Assembly: GCA_963932465.1 (NCBI GenBank)
Contig: OZ010790.1
Location: forward strand, 346,419,087-346,483,086
Reading direction: 5' to 3'
Length of the DNA: 64,000 bases
Source of the DNA: Maratus speciosus
Lineage: Eukaryota; Arthropoda; Arachnida; Araneae; Salticidae
Made by a program: the position numbers and the translations under genes. Of this stretch, positions 24,395 to 34,580 are shown in pieces (the first letter of the stretch is position 1; each line of letters opens with the position of its first letter). The notes below the pieces were generated by a model. The model worked only from the letters and a program-made list of their open reading frames with translations, was not told the origin of the DNA and did no database searches.

Positions 24395-24545
24395 TGTATT
24401 TCAGTTGGCGATCGATAACAGATTTTTTAATCGCCACTTGGCGAGTGGCGACTATAGTGGCGATCGATGGCCGATTTTTAATCGCCACATTTACAACTTT
24501 AATCGCCACGTGGCGAGTGGCGACCGCTAATTTACACCTATACTG
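24395..24545 (+). repeat. GGCGAGTGGCGA repeats
   Basis: Repeats TTAATCGCCAC, TGGCGAGTGGCGAC and GGCGATCGAT with self-complementary CGCCACGTGGCG. A dispersed-element fragment; both strands are open, which explains the two overlapping frames here. Confidence 0.5.
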
Positions 24546-24868
24546 CCCGCGTATAATAAAAGCAGAACTTAACAAAACAGTGGACAGCACTATTTACTGG
24601 TGAACGCAAGTATCATTTCCTACATATTATGCTCTTGATTTCACTAACAGCGAATTATATGTGCATATGGCAGAAGAAAAGGATTGCCAAACATTAGAGT
24701 ATTCCACATTTTGGAATGAAATGATTTTATAAACATTTAATGGCTTTAATAATAGTTTGTATTTTCATAAAAACATATAAAAAAAATAATAAAAAAACAG
24801 GTAACAGAATATTTGGATGTAAAGAAAAGTTATTGAAAAAAAAAAAGCTTGGTTAGATCAAAAATAGA

Positions 24869-24872
<4 letters not shown>

Positions 24873-24904
<32 letters not shown>
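24873..24904 (+). repeat. poly(A) tract (32 A)
   Basis: Uninterrupted A run. It is followed by AGGATTTTTTTTTAATTTAA; a related inverted end (TTCAAATCATTAACATCCT) lies at 30693-30712. These may be the two ends of one heavily interrupted element. Confidence 0.5.
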
Positions 24905-24908
<4 letters not shown>

Positions 24909-25141
24909 TTTTTTTTAATTTAAATCAGATTTTTATGATTTTTTTCCCCAGCATTCAAATACAGAATAGCTACCAAGAGTTTTAGGTTTCCAAAATAATT
25001 AAACCACTAATTGCTAACATAATCTATGTTTTTACACTTTAATAAAATTATAATTATTAGTTAGTAATCACAGAAATTATAAAAACTGCAAATTAGTAGT
25101 TTCATTATGTAGTATCATACAATAATGTTATATACATTAAT

Positions 25142-25597
25142 CAGGGATATGTTTAGGAAAATTTTAGGTCCTTTAAAGGACCCTTCACAAAATAATTTAT
25201 CTTAAAACAGGACCCTTCACAAAAAATTTTATCCCCAAACAGGACCCTTCACAAAACATTTTATCCCAAAACAGGACCCTTCACAAAACATTTTATCCCA
25301 AAACAGGACCCTTCACAAAATTATTTGTCTCTTAATTAGAGCTTTCACAGAATTTTTTCACCTTCAAATTAAATTTTTCACAAATTTAGTCATTTAAAAA
25401 TAAAATCTGGTGTGTAAGTAAGCAGCTGAACTCACCAAAGAGCATATTACTTAGCTTTTTATATATGAAGGATAGAACATGAAGACATCGATAATTTAAC
25501 ATTCACAAAATTATGACTAGAATTTTCACAAAAATAAGAAAAACTTCACAATTTCACAAAAACAGGACCCTGTGAGAAAAGTCTAGACAGACCCCTG
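25142..25597 (+). mobile_element. CAGGG-ended element with ~39-bp tandem repeats
   Basis: Left CAGGGATATGTTTAG, right CTAGACAGACCCCTG, matching inverted ends at about 13 of 15 positions. Flanked by TTAAT on both sides (25137-25141, 25598-25602). Inside, AGGACCCTTCACAAAA recurs about five times at ~39-bp spacing. A related sequence lies at about 62215-62365. Confidence 0.65.
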
Positions 25598-26109
25598 TTA
25601 ATATTGCAATAATTATGTAAAACTTTATAAATACTAATGATATTTAACATTTATTAAAATTATTAACTGCATTTTATATTAAATAGTTAACACTACTTCA
25701 AATTAATAATTATTAATCAATGAACTCTCTAATTAGGAATGTATTATACATTTAAGCCTTAATTATTAAAATGATAATAATGTAGTATTCATTTTAGAAA
25801 GAAAAATGTTACGGGATGCTAGTTCCAAAAAAGGGCACTATTTCATGAGGAAATAAGTAATGTGTTAAGTAATGATATAAGAAAAAAAAAAAAAACAATT
25901 TTTAGCATGATAAATAAAGTGTCCTTAATTTTTAATAATTTTATGAATAACAAATTGAAAAATACAATTAAATAACATATTTTAATAATATCCTGTTTTT
26001 TCTAAAGAAATAAAGTTCTATATTTTTGCAAGATCTTGGCCACATGAATTTAGAAATACTGTTGAATGGGAAAGTTTTTTTACAAGAAATCTCTGGCTAC
26101 AACTATAGG

Positions 26110-26200
26110 TGAATTTCAACTTTTTTTTTTTAAGGCAGGGTGCATTTTGCCGCTTTCAAAAAGGCCATGGTGCGGCACCATTTAAAAAATGGCCTAGAAG
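26110..26200. repeat. Short hairpin-rich fragment
   Basis: GGCAGGGTGCATTTTGCC and GGCCATGGTGCGGCACCATT show local self-complementarity, like a terminal fragment of a CAGGG-ended element. No partner end found. Confidence 0.3.
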
Positions 26201-27489
26201 AAACAATATAAGTAATTACAGAATTAATAAAAACTGCAAATAAATAATTTCATTAGTTAGTAGCACAAATAACAAAACTAACAAACAAATATTATTTGCA
26301 TCTCGTTTTGCATTTGTATTTAGGAAAATTACTGTAAACCACCAAAATCTAAACTTACACATATGTATGTATATGCTAACCAAAAAAATTATGAAAATGA
26401 ATGACACCTATTCATATAAAATAAATATACGTTAGCCACTTATATCTGAAATCCTCAAAATATTTATTAAGTAACAGCATTATTACCTCTCAGTGTGAAT
26501 ATTAGCTTTCAATGGTTCAATTTTTTTTTTTCATTTTAAGAAAAGTTTTGCAGCCTTTTCAATCCTAATTTTTTTTTAATTTATTTAATATATATATGAG
26601 TTAACAAAGTTAAAAAAAAAAAAAAAAATACTTAACCTATACTGAAGAAGCTCTTGCTGTGCTGAGCATTTTTATACCAATTATTTATTTTTTTCTTATG
26701 CATTCATTTACAATTTAGCTGTTGAGCAAATGTCATTCTTTCATTCTTCTTTAACTTGAGATTGCTATTAATTACTTATTTATTCTTTTACTTGTAGAAA
26801 TGTACTACACTTGCTATGTGTATTTTATATAAAATAATGCATAAATTGATTACCTAAAGGAAATTATAACATTACAAATTATATTAGATTCAAAGACCCG
26901 GAGCTGGAGCCCGGAGCCAGAGCGCTCCGGAGCTGTAGCCAGGGTCGGCCCAAGACAATTTTGGTGCCCATGCGAGCATTCTCTTGGGTGTGCCCCCCCC
27001 CCCCTCCCCCAACCATACATGTTAAAAATATTTGGCCTTTTTTTCACACAATTTTTCAAATATTCGTAAATTATTCACTCATAAACTTTTACACATGCTA
27101 TTCTTAATTATTTAAAATATTATTTAAAAAGACTATAAAATAAATAAACGTATCCATATTTAATCCTATCTTTGAGATCTGAATTTTATAATAAATATCA
27201 ATCTCAATATGTAACATTGTGGCCCAATAATTAAACGCCATTCATTATGCCATGGTATAGGACAAAAATAACAATAATTTATTGAAAGAAGAAATTTTAT
27301 TAGAATAGTTATGTTTATTATTTGGAATATACTCAGCAGTACTAATAAGTAGCAATTATGTAAGATGAAATCTGTAACCCTGTCTTGTTATTTACTTTCA
27401 AGGAAGCATATATTAATTTTATATTTGGTGAGTCGTGAGTTTTAAAATCTTAAAAAAAAAAAAAGATTTATTGTTTTTTATACTCTTTA

Positions 27490-28100
27490 AAAAATTACTT
27501 GATTCTGGATCAAGCAAAACAAAATCCGCATAAGAATATTCGAATTACAAACGGATCAATTTGAAATTAAAAATGACTACTTTAACACAGACTCCGATTG
27601 ATAACTCTGGGTATGATTTCCACAAAACTGTGTTTTTGCTACTTATATACATTGAAAATAATAATAATATTCTTTGCAGATAGATAATTTCTTTTGAATA
27701 TAGGTGTATATAAAATGGTTATACCTACATACTCTTACAATGTTTGTGTCCATTAAATGACAGTTTTTTGTTTTTTTTTTGGGGGGGGGGGGAGGGGGGG
27801 ATAGAATGTGCTTTTTAAAGGTGTATCACATACAGAAAACACATTCTAATTACAACAAATAAATTTTGCACCTTTTAAGTAGTCAAAATGTAGGTAGAAA
27901 TTTTACTATAATCATTTTATACATATATGTTGAAAATAAATTACCTATATTTCAAAACATTATTTTTTACAATGTGTGCAAGTAGTAAAAACCTACGCAA
28001 AGTTGAAATTCCATTTGAATCTGTGTTAAAGTATGCGTTATCAATGAATTTCAAATTGACTCTGTTCTAATTTGAATATTTTCACGCAATCTCTTTTTAT
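27490..28100. repeat. Foldback (long inverted repeat) inside the inner hAT element
   Basis: 27534-27590 (GAATATTCGAATTAC...TACTTTAACACAG) is the imperfect reverse complement of 28022-28080. Similarity continues inward through TTGCTACTTATATACATTG versus CTACTTGCACACATTG, up to a G-run at 27780-27800. Arms of about 250 bp; transcripts could form a long hairpin. Confidence 0.65.
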
Positions 28101-28384
28101 ATGTTCAAAAATTTAAAAATATATTGTAAGCAAGAAAACAAGAAAATCGATTTTTTTAAGGTTTAAAACCGATCGTGATCACTACACTGTTGAATTCTCA
28201 AAAGGATCATAATAAGAATTTTTGATAAATTAGAAAAGTCATTAATCTCTCGACAAATTCATTTGAAAAAAAGAAAAAAAATGTCTTGTCTTTAAAATAA
28301 ATAAGATATGAACATGGATTCTGAAGCACAGTATATAGCATACATTCTGATCAAGTAGTGATCATACACACACATAAAGAGAAA

Positions 28385-29350
28385 AAAAGGTCCATACAAT
28401 TGTTGTTTATCTTCAAAATATGCGAGATAATTTCGATTTAAAGCTTCCCTAAACATGGCGTAATCATGTAAAGAACGAAATGGGTTTAGAGGAACTTTTT
28501 ATTTCTTCATTTATCGAATATAATAAAATATTTTACTAAAGAATGATTTCACACACCACATACAATGGAGGGGGGGGGGGGGGGGGGGGGAGAGAAAGTC
28601 TACAATTCTTGCTTATCTTCAAAATATGTGAGAATTCCGATTTAAAGCCTCCCTCTCTCCATTTATTCATTTGGATCCTCCTTTCAGGTACATAATCATG
28701 TAAAGAACAAAATGGGTTTAGACGTTTAGAGAAACTTTTTCTTTCTTCTTTTTTCAGATATAATAAAATATTTTATTAAAGAATGCATTCACACACCACA
28801 TACAAGGGGGGGGAAAAAGTCCACAATTCTTGTTTATCTTCAAAATATGTGAGAATTCCGATTTAAAGCCTCACTAAATATGGTGCCTCCCCTCCTCTTC
28901 ATTTAATCATTTGGATTCTCCTTTCAGGTACGTAATCATGTAAAGAACAAAATGGGTTTAGAGAAACTTTTTCTTTCTTCCTTTTTCGGATATAATAAAA
29001 TATTTTACTAAAGAATGCATTCACACAAGACACACAAGGGGGGAAAAAAGTCTACAATTCTTGTTTATTGTCAAAATATGCGAGATAATTTAATTTAAAG
29101 CCTCCCTAAATATAGCGCGCCCTCTCCTCCATTTAATCATTTCGAAGGTTCTGCCAGGTACGTAATCATGTAAGGTACAAAATGGGTTTGATCTATCTGT
29201 AGAAACATTTAGAAAATTTTTTCTTTCTTCATTTTTCGGACTTAATGAAATATTTTACTAAAGAATGCATTCAGACAAGGGGGGGAAATCTGTAATTTTT
29301 GTTTATCGTCAAAATATGGAGAATTTCGGTTTAAAGCTTTCCTAAATTTG
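28385..29350 (+). repeat. ~235-bp tandem repeat, 4-5 units
   Basis: Each unit has a G-run, then ACAATTCTTGTTTATC, TTCAAAATATG, CGTAATCATGTAAAGAACAA, AATGGGTTTAGA and TAATAAAATATTTTACTAAA. Units start near 28385, 28590, 28815, 29045 and 29285 (partial). The 21-bp G-run is at 28570-28590. Confidence 0.82.
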
Positions 29351-30409
29351 GCGCCCTAACAGCTACGGCGCAGTTAATTAGTCAAAATAATTTAGCACTC
29401 CATAAGGAAGCAGAAGAGTTGAATAGGTGGTGGTCCTTTTCCAGTTTCAAGGAAGGTAATCTGACCTTTAACTTAAAGGGGTTTCTTTAAAGAACGCATA
29501 CTAACATCCTACATTCCTCTGATATGTTCATCACAAGTTCTTTGCATTTTACTCAAATAAAGAATACATTTGAAAGTTTAGCGCCTTTAAGCACAAAGAA
29601 GGTCCCCTGCTCAGCACATCTACCTAGACCCAACAGATGATTCACGCCTGGTTATAGAAAATATTAAAAAAAAAAAAAAAAAAAGCGTAGAATCCAAAAT
29701 TATTTATTGCCGCTCTTTACTCCTACCGCCGGTTGGTGCCCTCCACGACTAGGCGCCCTGTGCGGTGGCACACTTCGCATACCCCTTGGGCCGGCCCTGG
29801 CTGTAGCTCTAAATTTTCCCCTGCTCCAGGGCTCCTTTAGTTTTTAATATTCTTTTAAATCTTTTTTTTTTCAGTCTTTTAAATTTCCACACTTAAAATA
29901 TTTTAATTACATTATTATTCAGTGTTTTAATTATATCATTTTTTAGGGGTTTTTTTTTTTTTTATTAGAGATGAAAAACTTCTCAAAACATGGTAACACT
30001 ACTTTACTTCTACTTTCTACTTGAGCTAGGGGACAACACTATTTGAAAAATATGGCCGCCTGTTGTCTACATGTGTAGTTGCACAATTTTGGTTGTTTGA
30101 AAAGTGTAGAAGAAATTTAAGATTTTTGTGTTTAAAATTCCACCAAACTTTCTTTATTTTAAAAGCAAAAGCTAAAAGATATCATATTTTCTGAACAAGC
30201 ATTTCAAGTTTGATGAGAAGAAAAATATATTTTGTCAGATCTTTAATGAAGGTAAAGGAAGAAAGAATTTGTGAGCAAAAAATTAAATGTGTAAATTAAA
30301 ATCTGCAACTCAGAAGCGTGAAGTTGGTGCCGGAGCCATGGTATTTTATTTTGGAGCGGAGCTGGAACATAAAAAATTGTTCGGCTCTGGGTCACTGATT
30401 AGATTTAAA

Positions 30410-33400
30410 TGAAACTGTTTTAATTTGGATAAAAACTTAAAATAATGCTTTTTACAAACTCAACTGTTTTTTAATTTTTTACAATACTCATGAATTAAGA
30501 TTAGAAACAATTATTTAAAACTCTTTTTTTGCTTATTCATAAGTCAAAATACCTGTAGAAACTTTCAAATTATGTTTATGTTAGATTTTAATACTTCTTT
30601 TAACATTTTAAACCTTTAGAAAATTTTTGATTTAAATCGATGATTTTTTCGGTTGATTAAAATCATGATTTAATTGCCGATTTAAATCAACTGATTCAAA
30701 TCATTAACATCCTAATAAAAAATGATAGCGATATCAAAACGCAAACCCCTCCCCCTCCCGCCAGACATATCTTGCGATATCAATTGCCAGACCACACCCC
30801 CCCCCCCCCAAAAAAAAAAGAGATAATGTTGTATATGCACAGCCCCAAGGCATGTAACTTCTGGATACCATGACCAGAGACAACTTGAGAAGACAAAAAA
30901 TATTCCTTTAAAAGGAATTATTTCCTTTCTCATACTGTAGAGAAGTGGCACGAGCAAAAGTTTTAGTAATAAATTTTTTTTTTTTCCTTGTAATAAAAAA
31001 ATCATTTAAATAAATAATCTCAGAGAACAAACATTTAAAAGTATACCATGTAAACGCCTTGCTTAATTAAATATGTGAACAAAACATTTTTTCTACTGGA
31101 AAATTACTGAGTTTCTGCCAGGTTTAAAAAAGAACAGAGTGCTGCGCTGCCAGTGAGATAAAGGCATTTTTTTTTAACTCTTAAGGGCACATTTTAAATT
31201 CTTAAGGGCACTTTTACTTTTAAAGGTTTTTATGGATTTTAAAAAGTCATTCTTAATATTTTAAAATTAGAATTCTCTTTAAAGACAACACTGAGTTGTA
31301 CTTTTATTATGCAAGCAAATTTTTCAATGTAATTTTTTTTAATTTTTTACTAAGAGCAAAACAAGTTCTAATTTTTTTAATGGGGTGCAAGAAGGGTACT
31401 ACTTTGTAAACCAAAGAGTAGGCAGATTACAACGCCCTGCTGAAAACGTCTGGGAAAAAGTCTGATTCAGTAGCTTAAAAAAAAAGTGGATATTGATAAT
31501 AATTTGTCACTAAACACATTTTGTAATATCTGATTGAAAAAAAAAATCTGGGATGAGAAAAATTGCTAAATTTTTGTCTCTAGATTTATTGTATTTTCTT
31601 TTTGTAAATGCAATTTTTGCTTGTTTTATAGGCTACTATAACTACTTATGATAGTAAGCTTAGTAAAGCCTTCTTGGGTCTCAGATAAATTTCGGTTTGC
31701 TGCAGAATAAGACAGAATATTCCACTACTGGGAAAGTAAGTCCCTGTGTCAAAGACACAGCCAGCGGATATTTATTCATTTCTCTATAAACCTAAGAGAG
31801 ATTTAGGATAAAAAAAAATTGAGAAAGTGAGGTTGAAAATATCATTTCTTTGTGTTGATTGCCAATATTCATACTACATTTTCCAGATTGCAATTATTAA
31901 ATCTCGAGTGGATGCGTATGGTGGAAATTACATTGAAGCTACATTTTTTTTTTTTTTTTTTAATTCACAGAGAGCTTATGCCAAGTAAATTTCATATGAA
32001 TACATTTACCAGAGCTTGTGAATGCCTTAAATGAATTGAGAAAATATAATTTTGAAAAAAATGCTACAATGGTTTATATAACAAAAAAAACAAAAAAAAA
32101 AAAAAAAAAAAAAATCCATATACAGAAAAAGCAAAACAAATTATTTAGAGGTTTAAAAATCTTAGAGATCTCTTATAGATGAAATTATAAATCTGGAAAA
32201 GAAACTTCTGACTCATTTTCAAATGTAAAAACATGACCCTTGCAGGCTTTATTGAACTGAGCAAAGCGAGGATCTTTTTTAAATCTTTTACTTTAAAATT
32301 TTTCATTTACTTTTACATTAAAAACTTTTTAAATCAATGATAAAATTTATTATGTTCTAATTTCTCAAGTTTTTCAATTAACTTTGAGCAAAAATTTATA
32401 TTTTATCTTTATGACTGTTTTCAGTCTGAATCAGAGTTTGAATTTTTGATTCTACATTGTTGGGAGATGACTTTGTTGGAATATTGTGTTATTTGTTAAA
32501 TAAAACTAAATTTCAGAAAATATGGGACTTATAAGGATTTTTTTGTTGCTTATACTATTTAATTTTAGTTGCAATTTGAATGGGAAATGATCATTTAAAC
32601 AGTTGAATGATATTATGGTGAAGTAAAATTGCCAATTTGAAATGGAGAGAGTTTTTGTACCAAGCCGTGAAATCGTACATATATGATATAGTCTCACATT
32701 TTGCATTAAGACCGCAAAGGCTCCAATCCTGAAAAGTGAGAGAATACTGAAAAATCAAATAGTACTCAATAATTCACAGTTCGACTCCATGGAAAGACTT
32801 TTATTTGATGAGTAAGATGAGGTGGCCCCCCGCCAGAATTGCTAATTACGACTTCTCAGGTGAAGGAACAGAGGAATAGTGACGCTTACAAAGCCAGAAA
32901 ACATTTTCCCAAATCGAGTCATGGTGCGCCAACTAAAATTTACGTTACGAAGAAATGCATTCTAAAATTTAAAACAAAAACTGCCAAGGGTCAACCAGAA
33001 TTGGCGACGTCATCATTAACCAACATATTGGGCAGTCCTAAATTAAAGCAGTTGAAGACATCGCAGACATGTCATAATAACTTTATTTATTGCCTTTGTT
33101 GTTATGATAACTGCAATACGTTGCGCAGGCATTATAAGTGAAACTGAAGATAATCTAAAAAGTAATTTCCTTTCATGATTGCAAAACCCATAAATCTATC
33201 AAATTGATTTTCCAAAATGAGTTAAATTAACACATCTGCTTGAAAGAATGACCTTTTAAACTGGGATAAAAACAGAGTAAAAAATATTGAATTTTGACAG
33301 AGCAAAAGCGTGTTTTCGCTAAAATAAAAAGACTGAAGGAATAAACATTAAAAGAGAGGGGATTTAATAACTTTTTAATACATTTAAGTTAATAAATTAG

Positions 33401-33625
33401 GCCAAATATATGATTACATCATAGATATGTTATAAACAATGGTGTCAAATTAAACAAGTAAATCTGTGGTGGAAATTCTGAGATTGAAAGGCTAAAATTT
33501 TATAAATAAAAGCATTTCTTTATTTTTTTTATAATATATTGAGTAAAGTACAAATAAAAACTTTTTAGTGTGCATAAATTAAAAAAAAATGTTTCATATT
33601 TTATACCTCCTATGAAAATATAAGG
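30410..33625. other. Intron 1 segment, mostly unannotated
   Basis: AT-rich with C-runs (30787-30800), a T-run near 31945 and an A-run near 32085-32114. Only one open frame of note (32839-33141), listed separately. No RNA gene seen. Confidence 0.5.
32839..33141 (+). other. Open frame of unknown status (100 codons)
   Basis: An unusually balanced sequence for this AT-rich region (SSHGAPTKIYVTKKC..., CHNNFIYCLCCYDNC). It is preceded at 32848-32861 by an acceptor-like TTACGACTTCTCAG, which would place an exon start at GTGAAGG. It is not part of a repeat I can see. I do not recognise it, and no donor or partner exon is evident. It could be a decayed exon, an antisense frame in the intron, or chance. 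Confidence 0.2.
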
Positions 33626-33626
33626 C

Positions 33627-33778
33627 ATATCACACTGCACTGAACAGACAAGCAACGAAAAAGCGCAAGTCAAGAGACATTTCACCCTGATAACAAAGAA
33701 GAAACTGCTTTCAACTTCAATGCTACAATTTGTCTTGTGTCACACGGTTTTGTCTGCTTGTCTGTTCAGTGTGTGATC
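33627..33778. mobile_element. Short inverted-repeat element (~150 bp)
   Basis: ATCACACTGCACTGAACAGA (33629-) pairs with TCTGTTCAGTGTGTGAT (to 33777). A MITE-sized palindromic unit within intron 1. Confidence 0.5.
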
Positions 33779-34079
33779 TACCTAACTGCAAGGAAAGCTT
33801 TTATTTGTAAAAAATCCATTTTTCTAATTTTTTCAGAAAAACATTTTTCTTTCATCACTTAAAAATTTCTGGAAATTCATATTCATCTTCAGCAGTCTAC
33901 AGTTTGCATATCACACCAGCAGTCCAATAGCAAAAATGTTCCCTGAGATATTCAATCTACATTTGGATATTTCTTAAGTCAAATTCCCCATCCTTGGTAA
34001 TTAGGCTGTAGAGTTCTGTGCAAATCCAAAAATTCCATTTGAAGTCAACTAACAACTTGACCCAAACTAGACAAAACAA

Positions 34080-34240
34080 ATTTCCTCAACCTGTGATCCG
34101 AACCCAAAACCGAATGAAAGGAAAAGAAATCAAGTTTCAATGCAATTATGAAAAGTAATCTACAATTCCATCTCTAATACAAATTTTATGTTTTATATAG
34201 AAAAATGGAAAGACTTATATTCTTTAATATTCAAATATAA
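34080..34240 (-). repeat. Dispersed repeat fragment, empty-site copy
   Basis: On the minus strand, TGCAATTATGAAAAGTAATC (as read on plus) and TTTTATGTTTTATATAGAAA match the reverse complement of about 51070-51200. It contains TTAA at 34224-34227 exactly where the copy at 50640-51560 carries a TTAA element, so this copy shows the uninterrupted site. Confidence 0.65.
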
Positions 34241-34399
34241 TAAAACCCCTAAATAGCAGACACCTTGGGATCACTGAATAGTCCTGCATAGAGTATCCAG
34301 CAAAAGAAATATATCATCTTTAATATTTTAAAGTAAAAAGAACAGATAAAAATTTAATGGAAAGACATAATTTAAACCATATATAAATATATAACTCAC

Positions 34400-34580
34400 G
34401 CTGGGCATAATGTGTATTGATCTGCGCCAACACCTCTTGCAGGTGCTCTGTACTTCCAATCCCTGCCTTCATCGCTCATTATAGTCAGCTGGTGGGACTC
34501 TGAATTACAATGTGCCCTCAGCTCAGCTTCAGATCCCACTATAACACTGCAATACGAACAAAAGTGCTCCATCTTGTTAC
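34400..34580 (-). CDS. HELZ: HELZ-like exon 1: start codon, C2H2 finger and first Cys of the CCCH finger
   Basis: The acceptor CTTCTAG precedes GTAACAAG and then ATG at 34572-34570. The start has A at -3 and G at +4. The exon encodes 57 residues plus 2 nt and ends at donor GTGAGT. Residues 5-27 form a C2H2 finger, C5-x2-C8-x12-H21-x5-H27, the spacing of U1/matrin-type RNA-binding fingers. The block WKYRAPARGV...YTLC (residues 39-56) aligns with WHFRPPPRGI...YTLC of vertebrate HELZ; C56 is the first CCCH ligand. The frame stays open for two codons upstream of the ATG to the acceptor, so an upstream coding exon cannot be excluded. No TPR-like region, as found at the N-terminus of vertebrate HELZ, is visible. 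Confidence 0.85.

Larger units (their letters stand above)
26940..29799 (+). mobile_element. hAT-type element (inner), 2.86 kb, non-autonomous
   Basis: Ends CAGGGTCGGCCCAAG and CTTGGGCCGGCCCTG are inverted repeats with one mismatch. Exact 8-bp duplication GCTGTAGC at 26932-26939 and 29800-29807. It carries a large internal inverted repeat (27490-28100) and 235-bp tandem repeats (28385-29350), but no transposase. Confidence 0.9.
26891..30397 (+). mobile_element. hAT-type element (outer), split by a nested element
   Basis: Left end CAAAGACCCGGAGC, right end GCTCTGGGTCACTG (reverse CAGTGACCCAGAGC). Exact 8-bp target duplication ATTAGATT at 26883-26890 and 30398-30405. Without the insertion at 26940-29799 it would be about 640 bp. 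The body repeats GGAGCYGGAGC and GCTCC motifs. No coding region. Confidence 0.85.
17834..34399 (-). other. HELZ intron 1
   Basis: 16.6 kb intron, donor GTGAGT at 34399, acceptor TTTACAG at 17834. Contains the Tigger remnant, the ~140-bp satellite, nested TTAA elements, the nested hAT pair and smaller repeats. Stretches 18840-19580, 22690-23330, 24600-24870 and 30900-32800 show no exon or RNA gene that I can recognise. Confidence 0.8.
2328..34580 (-). other. HELZ: HELZ-like gene, 5' part (four coding exons, runs off the left edge)
   Basis: Gene span. Exons 34400-34580, 17527-17833, 5731-5904 and 2328-2713 are joined by GT-AG introns with compatible phases (2, 0, 0, then 2 at the open end). 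The joined frame has no stop and encodes about 346 residues from the ATG at 34572. The order of segments (CCCH finger, then ALLYxxHRxHF, then TFRQ-IVFDFG-EPV, then the NYxSRxHxLL-IEE-AQY block) follows vertebrate HELZ, recalled from memory. HELZ is a superfamily 1, UPF1-like RNA helicase linked to poly(A)-binding protein, CCR4-NOT and translational control. The helicase core would lie downstream, beyond base 1. ZC3H7-type proteins also combine such fingers, but exons 3 and 4 fit HELZ specifically. Confidence 0.88.
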
